Source of the DNA: JANOBD01 sp031411495
GTDB lineage: Bacteria; Planctomycetota; Phycisphaerae; Tepidisphaerales; Tepidisphaeraceae
Assembly: GCA_031411495.1 (NCBI GenBank)
Contig: JANOBD010000128.1
Coordinates: 1-64,000, forward strand
DNA: 64,000 nucleotides
Reading direction: 5' to 3'
Below are positions 7,571 through 15,400 of the stretch, piece by piece; within the stretch, counting starts at the first letter, position 1, and every line of letters starts with the position of its first letter. Position numbers and translations under genes: made by a program. The notes under the pieces are model-generated. The model saw nothing but the letters and a program-made list of their open reading frames with translations, did not search any database and had not been told where the DNA came from.

Positions 7571-8793
7571 CCGACCCAGTCCCCATCCACCTCACCCACG
7601 ACGATCTCGCCGAGAGCGATGATCGCTTCGCGCGCTTCAAGCTCATCGGCTGGTGGGACCAGTCCAGACTCGCGGCCGCGAAAGTCCTCGTTGTCGGTGC
7701 TGGCGCGCTGGGAAACGAGATCGTCAAGAACCTCGCCCTGCTCGGTGTCGGCAACGTGCTGATCGCCGACAAGGATCGAATCGAACACTCGAACCTCTCC
7801 CGTAGCGTCCTGTATCGCGAATCCGACATTGGCAAGCCCAAGGCGCTCGTCGCCGCCGACCGCGCGCGGGAGATCTTTCCGCAGATGAACCTCCACGCGT
7901 TCGACGGCGATGTGATTCACGCACTCGGCAGCGGCGCATTCCGGTGGGCCGACCTCATCCTCGGCGGGCTCGACAACCGCGAGGCGCGGCTGCACATCAA
8001 CCGGCAGGCGTGGCGCCTCGGCAAGCCATGGATTGACGGTGCGATCGAGCAGATCCAGGGCGTCGCCCGCGTGTTCGTCCCGGACCAGGACCAGAAGAAT
8101 CCGTGCTACGAATGCACGATGAGCGCGCGCGACTGGCAACTGCTCAACCAGCGCCGCTCGTGCAACATGCTGACTCGTTCACAGATGGAGACCGGTAAAA
8201 CGCCGACGACGCCGACAATCAGCTCCATCATCGCCGGCATTCAGACGCAGGAGGCCGTCAAGCTCCTCCACGGCCACGAGACGATCGCCGGCAAAGGCGT
8301 GACGTTCATCGGCGCGACCTGCGAGATGTTCGGCGTCGACTACCAGCGCCGGCCGGACTGCCTGTCCCACGAAACGCTGCCGGAAATCATCTCGCTCGAA
8401 ATCGGCGCCAATGACCTCTCCCTGCGCGCACTCCTCGACGAAGCGCGCGTGCACGTCGGCCCGGACGCGTCGCTCGAACTCGGCCGCGACGTTGTCGAGC
8501 GCTTCGACTGCCCTCGCTGCGGCAAGTCCGAACCGGTCTTCAAACCGCTCGGCACGCTGCAACTGAACCATGCGAGGTGCCCGTGCGATCAGGCAACAAC
8601 CCGCAATCCCGTCCTGTTTCACCAGATCGACGGCAGCGAGTCGTTCCTCGACCGAACCTGCGCGGACGCGGGCATTCCGCTCTTTGACGTCGTTGCGGCG
8701 CGCGGGACTCATAAGTTCGTCGGCCTCGAACTGGCCGGCGATGCCTCCGCCATCCTCGGGGCGCTGCACACGGGGGGACTGACATGGACCTGA
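7567..8793 (+). CDS. E1-like ubiquitin-activating enzyme (ThiF/MoeB/UBA family) with zinc motifs
   Basis: 408 residues. The Rossmann ATP site is VVGAGALGNEIVKNL (GxGxxG at 44-49), followed by the acidic pair IADKD (Asp68, Asp70) and the E1 signature EHSNLSR. DIGKPKA and the segment TPTISSIIAGIQTQEAVKLL are also typical of E1/MoeB proteins. Cys180 and Cys183 (PCYECT) form half of the family zinc site. Cys199 (RRSCNM) lies where UBA3-type E1s have the thioester cysteine. A further C-terminal domain carries Cys315-Pro-Arg-Cys318 and CPC near residue 340, a probable second zinc ribbon. Predicted reaction: adenylation of the Gly-Gly terminus of the upstream protein and thioester transfer to the E2. 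The start overlaps the upstream stop and the end overlaps the JAB start by 10 bases. Confidence 0.92.
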   Translation: MTDPVPIHLTHDDLAESDDRFARFKLIGWWDQSRLAAAKVLVVGAGALGNEIVKNLALLGVGNVLIADKDRIEHSNLSRSVLYRESDIGKPKALVAADRAREIFPQMNLHAFDGDVIHALGSGAFRWADLILGGLDNREARLHINRQAWRLGKPWIDGAIEQIQGVARVFVPDQDQKNPCYECTMSARDWQLLNQRRSCNMLTRSQMETGKTPTTPTISSIIAGIQTQEAVKLLHGHETIAGKGVTFIGATCEMFGVDYQRRPDCLSHETLPEIISLEIGANDLSLRALLDEARVHVGPDASLELGRDVVERFDCPRCGKSEPVFKPLGTLQLNHARCPCDQATTRNPVLFHQIDGSESFLDRTCADAGIPLFDVVAARGTHKFVGLELAGDASAILGALHTGGLTWT

Positions 8794-9536
8794 TCGAACC
8801 CGACGTGAAGCAGATCCGACTCGCGGAAACCGAACTGCGCGCGTCGGTGGCGCGAACCGATGAGGCCGACCCGCAGTTCGCGATCGTCATCGCCGACGCC
8901 ACGTGGACGGCGATCAACGAACACGCCAACACGCGTCACGACGCGGAAGTGGGCGGCGTACTGCTCGGGAAGGTCTGCCGCGATGCACGCGAAACGCCCT
9001 ACCTGCTCATCGACGGGCACGTTGCAGCGCTCGAGGCCGAGTCCCGTGCCTCCAACGTCACCTTCACCGCCGAGACCTGGACGAAAATTCACGCGGCGAT
9101 CGACCGTGACTTTCCGGGCGCTTCGATCGTGGGCTGGTATCATACGCACCCGTCGTTCGGGATCTTTCTTTCGGAGATGGATGTGTTTATCCATCGGCAC
9201 TTCTTCGAAGCGCCGCACCAGGTCGCGATCGTGATCGACCCGATCGCGAAAACCCACGGCGGCTTCGCGTGGCGCGCCGGCATGCCGATGCCGCAGAAGA
9301 TCCTTGTCGAAGCGTCAGAAGTGACGCGGACGATGGACATCGGAGAATCGTTTCGCCGGCGTCTGCGGGAACGCGATGCCGCGCAGATCGCGTCGCCGCC
9401 GCGATCGCTGAAGTTGTCGTTCGCGCTGCCGATTCTTTTCGTCGCGTCAATGATCTGCTGCATCGCACTGCTGAAATGGTCGCCGCTGTCGGCCCGTTTG
9501 CAGCCGCGATGGCCGTTCATCGTGTTTGGAAGCTGA
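8784..9536 (+). CDS. JAB/MPN (JAMM) metalloprotease with C-terminal membrane anchor, candidate deubiquitinase-like peptidase
   Basis: 250 residues. The full JAMM signature is present: Glu55 (AEVGGVLLG), then His120-Thr-His122 followed by seven residues, Ser130 and Asp133 (HTHPSFGIFLSEMD). This is the zinc site of Rpn11/AMSH-type isopeptidases. Near residues 212-234 there is one strong hydrophobic helix (FALPILFVASMICCIALL) after a basic stretch, so the catalytic domain is probably cytoplasmic and tethered at the membrane. Likely jobs are trimming the ubiquitin-like precursor after Gly90 and removing the modifier from targets. Its start lies inside the E1 gene, and the next gene begins 6 bases after its stop, so it is translated as part of the operon. 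Confidence 0.93.
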   Translation: MDLIEPDVKQIRLAETELRASVARTDEADPQFAIVIADATWTAINEHANTRHDAEVGGVLLGKVCRDARETPYLLIDGHVAALEAESRASNVTFTAETWTKIHAAIDRDFPGASIVGWYHTHPSFGIFLSEMDVFIHRHFFEAPHQVAIVIDPIAKTHGGFAWRAGMPMPQKILVEASEVTRTMDIGESFRRRLRERDAAQIASPPRSLKLSFALPILFVASMICCIALLKWSPLSARLQPRWPFIVFGS

Positions 9537-9542
9537 CCCCGG

Positions 9543-10790
9543 ATGGAACGCGAACCGCTCAAAATCTCCTGGGATGACCTCCAGAGCCCGCAGGTCGAGG
9601 ATCGCCTGCGCGAGCAGTCGACGGTGAAGTCGACCAAAGATCACTACGAGAAGGCAAACGTCGTCGCGCCGACGTTCGCGCCGCCGTCGTGGATGCAGAA
9701 ACTGGTTCTGAACGCGATGTTCTACCTGGCCGTGTTCGGGACTGTCGGCGCGCTGGCAGGCTGGTGGGTGGGTGAGCTGTTGAACTTTCGGCCCGATCGG
9801 CAGGATGAGGCGCGGCAATTGATCTACGATTATGAAAGCCTGAACCGAAAGCAGGCGATCGGCCGGATTGGCGCGGCCGATGCCGATCGCGCCCGCGCCC
9901 GCATCCGGGAGATCGCGGCCGACAACCCGTTCTTCATGAACTACGTCGAACCCAACGCCGATTCGGCGGTTCGCACCAGTCGCGAACTGCAGGCGCTCAA
10001 GGCCGATTCGAAGCAGGAGTTCCAGGCGAATCTGCTGCTGTTCACGGTCAGCGGCATGTTGATCGCGATTATGCTTTCCGCCGCCGACCGCGTCATCGAG
10101 CGCGACTTCCGCGGCGCGACCATCGACGCCACCATTGGCGCAATCGTCGGCACCATCGGCGGCGTCGCCGTGTCGTTCGTCATCGAGTTCGTCGAGGCGC
10201 GCATCCTCGGCGACGACCTCACTCACCTCTCGCTTGCGCAGCGCATGCTCAGCCGCGCCGTCTGCTGGACGCTGCTCGGCGGCTTCATCGGAGCCGCGCC
10301 CGGCGTCTCGCTCCGCTCGGTTCGCCGGATGAACCTCGGCATCCTCGGCGGGATGATCGGCGGAATGATCGGTGGCCTGCTGTTCGACCCGCTCACAGGC
10401 GCGCTCGGCAGCGCCAGCGCGAGCCGGCTGATCGGCCTGCTCGCGATCGGCCTTTTCGCCGGCCTGTCGATGGGCTGGCTTGAGAACGTCGCCAAGCAGG
10501 GATGGCTCCGCGTGGCGGAAGGACTCATCGCGGGCAAACAGTTCATCCTCTACCGCAATCCGACGTTCGTCGGCTCGGCGCCGATGAGCCACATCTACCT
10601 CTTCCGCGACGCGCAGGTGGGCCGGCGTCACGCCGCGATCTACCGCGCCAACAACACCTACGAGATCGAAAACCTGCCGCTGGGCGGCCCGACGCTGGTG
10701 AACGGCAAGCCGATCACGCGCGTGCGGCTGCGCGGCGGCGATCGCGTGAAAATCGGCCGGAGCGTCTTCCTCTTCGAGGAGAAACGATAG
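9543..10790 (+). CDS. Membrane protein with glycine-rich helices and C-terminal FHA domain
   Basis: 415 residues. Soluble N-terminus, membrane helix at about 54-77, a charged helical segment (85-160), then about five hydrophobic segments (163-310) rich in Gly with glycine-zipper spacing (GGMIGGMIGGLL at 269-280). Residues ~330-415 form an FHA-like beta sandwich: ILYRNPTFVGS, VGRRHAAIYRAN, YEIENLPLGGPTLVNGKPI, RLRGGDRVKIGRSVFLFEE. FHA domains bind phospho-threonine peptides, so it may recruit phosphorylated targets or partners to the membrane. A few canonical FHA residues are altered (no clear GRxxxC/S core before VGRRH), so binding is not assured. It sits between the peptidase and the RING-like protein in the operon, with gaps of 6 and 3 bases. 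Confidence 0.85.
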   Translation: MEREPLKISWDDLQSPQVEDRLREQSTVKSTKDHYEKANVVAPTFAPPSWMQKLVLNAMFYLAVFGTVGALAGWWVGELLNFRPDRQDEARQLIYDYESLNRKQAIGRIGAADADRARARIREIAADNPFFMNYVEPNADSAVRTSRELQALKADSKQEFQANLLLFTVSGMLIAIMLSAADRVIERDFRGATIDATIGAIVGTIGGVAVSFVIEFVEARILGDDLTHLSLAQRMLSRAVCWTLLGGFIGAAPGVSLRSVRRMNLGILGGMIGGMIGGLLFDPLTGALGSASASRLIGLLAIGLFAGLSMGWLENVAKQGWLRVAEGLIAGKQFILYRNPTFVGSAPMSHIYLFRDAQVGRRHAAIYRANNTYEIENLPLGGPTLVNGKPITRVRLRGGDRVKIGRSVFLFEEKR

Positions 10791-10793
10791 CGC

Positions 10794-11717
10794 ATGAGCG
10801 CAACCCCGGGCGAACCTCCCACGCTGCTCGTCGAATCGAAGAGCGGTTTTGAACCGACCACGCTCAAGCCGGTCACGACAATCGGCCGTGACCGCAAGTG
10901 CGATGTCGTCATCGATCACCCCACCACTTCGCGCATCCACGCGCGCATCTGGAAAGACGGCAACGGCTGGCACTACCAGGATCTCGGCTCGGCCAACGGC
11001 ACCAAGCTCGGCGACAACAGGCTCAACTCGATCATTGACCTTTCCGACGGAACCGCGCTGCGCATCGGCCGCGTGCAGGCGTACTTCTTCAGTTCCGGAG
11101 TCCCTGACAGCTGGCGGCCTCCTGAACACGTCGGCCCTGAAGGAAAGCTGCTGCGCTGCCGTTGCGGACACATCGGCTTTGCGCCGCAATACACGGTGGG
11201 AATGACGCTGCACTGTGCAAAATGCGGCCGCGATCTGATCCACAGGGAGAGCGACGCCCCGCCGCGCGTCGCCGTCGACTGCGCCGCATGCCACACCACG
11301 ATCGAGCCCCTCGACCGCATGCACGTCTGCGAAGAATGCGGCGCACAGCTGCACTACGCGTGCTTTGAGGAACTTGGCGGCTGCTCCACCTACGGGTGCA
11401 GCAAGGTCAAGCACGAGTCCGCTCAAGACGAACCGGCACCGACCGAGTCGGCGCTGGATGAATCGCTCGCCGCTCCGCGCGCGGCAAGCGGCGACGCCAT
11501 CCGGTTCCGATTCGCGCAGTGCGGGCTTGTCATCCTGACGGGCCTTCCGACGTTCGGCGTGCCCGCGATCGCGTATGCCGCGTATCGACTCGTCACCCCG
11601 TCGCTGGAAAGGCTCCGCTACGTTTACTCGCTGATCGCATTCGTCGGCGGCACGATCGGATTCATCACCTCCGCGTACTGGTGGCTCGGCGGCCCGAGGC
11701 CGTGGAGGCTGTTATGA
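10794..11717 (+). CDS. FHA - zinc ribbon - RING/PHD-like finger - two-TM protein, candidate E3 ligase
   Basis: 307 residues. FHA domain 8-100 with canonical residues Gly31-Arg32, Ser46, His49 and Asn68-Gly69-Thr70. Zinc ribbon at 122-144 (CxC ... CAKC). Residues 163-202 give C-x2-C-x12-C-x2-C-x4-H-x2-C-x6-C-x4-C, a C4HC3 cross-brace finger matching the small bacterial RING family (Prok-RING_1, from memory) with the hallmark CEECGAQLHYACFEELGGC. Two membrane helices follow after an acidic linker (about 243-265 and 277-299). By analogy with membrane RING ligases it would bind the E2 and promote transfer, with the FHA choosing phosphorylated substrates. The E3 role is inferred from the finger and the operon; a structural zinc-finger role remains possible. 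Confidence 0.88.
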   Translation: MSATPGEPPTLLVESKSGFEPTTLKPVTTIGRDRKCDVVIDHPTTSRIHARIWKDGNGWHYQDLGSANGTKLGDNRLNSIIDLSDGTALRIGRVQAYFFSSGVPDSWRPPEHVGPEGKLLRCRCGHIGFAPQYTVGMTLHCAKCGRDLIHRESDAPPRVAVDCAACHTTIEPLDRMHVCEECGAQLHYACFEELGGCSTYGCSKVKHESAQDEPAPTESALDESLAAPRAASGDAIRFRFAQCGLVILTGLPTFGVPAIAYAAYRLVTPSLERLRYVYSLIAFVGGTIGFITSAYWWLGGPRPWRLL

Positions 11718-11733
11718 ACCTGGGGAGGCTCTC

Positions 11734-12363
11734 GTGATCTCGTTCAGTTGCGCCTCGTGCGGACGCAAGTTCAGCGTGCCCGACCAGTTCGCTGGCCGAC
11801 AGGCGCAGTGCGGATGCAAGCGGATGATGATCGTGCCGGCGAAGTCCGAGCCGGGCCTTGTCGTATCGGCCGGGCCGGCATCACCGCCGCCGTCGGGCCT
11901 TCGCCAGCGGCGGCTCGTCGCCGATGAACGCGAGATGCGTTCCCACTTCGAGATGAACGCGCTCATCCGCCTGCTGAGCACCCACGGCTCGCCTGCCGAA
12001 CGATACGAACTCGAGTTCCATGTCGATTCACTCGTCGCCGGCGACGGCAAGAAGGTCACACCGGGCAAAGTGCATCGCGTGGAGGTGCAGCTCGCTGCGG
12101 AGTATCCGCGCGTCGGCCCGAAATGCCGGATGCTCAGCCCGATCTTTCATCCGAACATCGACGCGACCAGCATCTGCATCGGCGACCACTGGACCGCCGG
12201 CGAAAAGCTGAGCGACCTCGTCGTGCGCATCGCCGAGATGCTCGCGTACCAGGCGTACAACATCCGCAGCCCGCTGAACGCGGTGGCCGCGATGTGGGCC
12301 GACCTCAACGGCGATAAGCTGCCGACCGACAAACGCGACCTGCGGGCCGAGTGCAGAATCTGA
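11734..12363 (+). CDS. E2-like (UBC-fold) conjugating enzyme with N-terminal zinc ribbon
   Basis: 209 residues. The UBC core runs from about 65 to 195: N-terminal helix (REMRSHFEMNALIRLL), strands YELEFHVDSL and HRVEVQLAAEYPRVGPKCRMLSP, then HPN (139-141), the active-site loop with Cys148 (SICIGDHW), and the C-terminal helices AEMLAYQAYNIRSPLNAVAAMW. HPN and Cys in their normal spacing suggest an active thioester-forming E2. Residues 6-28 (CASC ... CGC) form an extra zinc ribbon. The GTG start at 11734 is set by GGGGAGG seven bases upstream; there is no earlier suitable ATG. It is the last gene of the operon and converges with the giant exported protein gene 37 bases away. Confidence 0.9.
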   Translation: MISFSCASCGRKFSVPDQFAGRQAQCGCKRMMIVPAKSEPGLVVSAGPASPPPSGLRQRRLVADEREMRSHFEMNALIRLLSTHGSPAERYELEFHVDSLVAGDGKKVTPGKVHRVEVQLAAEYPRVGPKCRMLSPIFHPNIDATSICIGDHWTAGEKLSDLVVRIAEMLAYQAYNIRSPLNAVAAMWADLNGDKLPTDKRDLRAECRI

Positions 12364-12400
12364 TCGCCTGCACGCCACGACCGGCGTCGCGATTTCCGCT

Positions 12401-15400
12401 TCATTGCAACACATCGGCGAAGCGCGATCGCGACACGCGCGCGGACGGAACGCTCGTTACCGCAGACGTCAGCACGCTCGTACCGTAGTGCTGCGCCAAT
12501 ACCAACAGGTCATCGAAATTGACCAACCCGTCGACGGAGTAATCGACATTTCCCTGGCTGAACGTTTTGCCACCCTGGTCGTAGTTCTGCGCGATGATCA
12601 GCAGGTCGTCGAAGTTGACGACGCGGTCGCGATTCGCATCGCCGTTGAGGAAGTAGAAATCGAGGTTGTAGTTTCCGCCGGCCGAGCCGTTGGCGTCGCC
12701 GTCGAGCGCGTTGCCGGCGGAATCGGTGATGCCGCTGGCGTTCAGCGTCGCGCGGTAGTTGCCGTCGATGAGCGGGCCGCTGGCGAAATTGAAGGTGGCG
12801 GTGTTGGTCAACGCTTCATAGCTGAATGTGATGGGATTGACGATCGCCGATGTGGTCAGATTCACAACCGAAACATCCGCGAGCGAAAGGCTGCCGGAGA
12901 CATCTTCATTGAATCGAAACGCGATCTGGATCGGCGAAGACTGATACGCGAAACTTCCGAATTGAACGACCGGCGGCGCCGTATCTGGCGCTTGTACGCT
13001 CGCTTCATTGCTCGTGGCGCTTTCGCCGCCCGTGTCGAGCGCCGTGACCTTGTAGTAGTAGACGACGCTGCTCTGCACATTCGAATCGATAAATGCAGGC
13101 GACACGAGCGCCGTCGCGATCGGCGTCGCACCTTCTCCGCCGGGCGTCGTGCCGCGGTAGACGTTGTACGTAAGCCTGCCGGGGTCAAGGTTGTTGGCCG
13201 GCACGTTCCACGTGAGATTGATCTGTCCGTTTAGAATCGATGCAGACAAGCTGTCGGGCGCGAGCGTGGGCGTTTCGATCGTGAAGCCGGTGAAGTCGCT
13301 GTAACCGGCGATGTTGTATTCCTGGATGTGATAGTCGTACTCGGTGCCCGGCAAGAGGCCAGCCCCACCCGGGCCGTTATCGGTGTATGTCGTGCTGTTC
13401 GCCGGCAGGTTGGCGATCTCGCCGAACTGCCCTTCGCCGGTCTTGCGGAGGATCTTGAAGCCGGATTCGTTGTCGGCATTGTCCTGCCAGGCCATGCTGA
13501 TCGATGTTGGCGTGATCGCGGTGTAGTGGCCGTTGGTCGGCGTGATCGGAGGCACCGGCGTGTGAACGAGAACCGGCCCGGCCGCGCCCGAGTCGCCTGC
13601 GCCGTTGGTCGCGACCACCTGGTAGTAGTAGTCGACATCCGGATTGAGTGCCGTATCCATGTACGCCGTGACGTTCGCCCCCACGGAGGTGAGGGGACTG
13701 TATGTTCCAGCCGCGCCGACCTTGCGAAGGATCTTGAAGCCGTCTTCAGTGTTGGAATTGTCGATCCAGGCGAGGTTGATCTGCGTCCCGGAAGCGGGCG
13801 TGCCCGTCAGGCCCGTGGGCGCGGCAGGAGGACTGGACGGCACCGTGGTAAACGTCCACGTACGGATGTCCTGGATGGCCGTCTCGCCTCCGGTCGCGCC
13901 GGTGAATCCGACCCACGCGCTGTTTCCGCCGATGACCGCAGGAATGTTCACGGTGTACACGTGGCTGTACACGCCGTTGGTGACGGTATCGGTCAGCGTC
14001 TGCGTGAGCGTGGTTCCGTTGTACTGCAGCGAGCAGGAGATGATGTGTCCGCTATGCGTGTCGATGTTCGGCAGCATGTTGAGCGCCCCGACCGTCTCGG
14101 GCGCAGCGCCATTCTGGTAGAGGCCAGTCTCGCTCACCGTCGGATAGAGGTCGAACTTGAGCGCGACGCTGGTGCCGATCCCCTGGTACCCCAGCGCGCC
14201 CCCGCTGCCGCCGATCGCGGTCGCCGAGGCGCGCTGGAGGGTGAAGGTGAATCCATCCGCGCTGGCGTTGCTGAGCTGGAACGTGAAGTTCACATTGAAG
14301 CGGCGGATATCCTGAACTGTCTTGGACCAGACCGCGCCCGCCTCGCCGGTGTTGCCGTCCGTCAGTTCCGCGAAGCCGTTCACGATCCGGGCCGATCCGA
14401 CGTAGTTCAGGGCGGTCGTCGAGCCGGCGAATCCGGCGGAAAAGTTCAGGCTCGGGAGCTGGCTCTGCGTGGTCGCGGTGGCGGTGCTGGAGTATCCCGA
14501 GAAGCTCGTCCCGTTGAACGAGTTGAACGCGCGGACCTTGAACCAGTACGGCGTACCCGATTGCAGTCCGTTCACGAGGTATCCCTGCGCATTCACGCCG
14601 AGCGTCGCGACCTTGGTGAACGTCGCATTGTCGGGGGACTGGTAAACTTCGTATCCATCCTCGTTGCTCGCATTGTCCTGCCAGGTGAGGCCGATCTGAA
14701 TGCCGGACGCCGGCGCCGCGGCCAGCAGCGTTGGATCGGCCGGCGGAGCGCTCGGAGGAACGGGAGGCCCGTACGATACGAGCGTGGCCGCCGTGCCGCA
14801 GAAGACATGTCCATCGGCAATCGTCGGCACGCTGAACTTCACCGCCGAGCCGAGCGAGTCGCGGCCGTTGGCAGCATTCGCGCTCGTCCAGACCTGGTTG
14901 GCGAGATTGTTCGCGTCGTAGGCCTTGAGCGTGCTGCTGCCTCGATCGATCAGCCAGACGAGTCCGTTGTTGGTGCCGTTGGCGGAAATGCTGATCGTCC
15001 CGTCGAGCGATCCGATCGAGTCGGTGCTCTGGGACGTCTGCACGAAGCTGGCATTGGAGACGGTGAAGGCGCGGACGCGGTCGATCACGCCCGCGTAGTA
15101 CAGATGTCCGTTGAAAAACGCCGGTGAGCCGAACGAGCCCGATGAGCCGATCGCATTTCCCTGCGATTGCACGACATGATCGGTGGCCGGATCGAACTTG
15201 CCCATGTTGTCGCGGTCGATCAGATACACCTTCGATTCTTTGCCCGCACCGACGATCAGGTGCGGATGCGCCGCGCTTCCGGCCGAATCCGGCAGGATGA
15301 TCGGCCCGCCGGAGCCGAGATCGCGGTCGACGCTGTTGAGCGCCGCGTTGTTGAAAGGCGAGAAGTAGTCGACGACCTTCAGTCCAAAGCCATTGATGTT

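Noticed and set aside
9447..11426. Long minus-strand open frame (~660 codons) under the FHA genes
   Set aside because: No recognisable motif; plus-strand FHA, TM and RING-like patterns are convincing and operonic.
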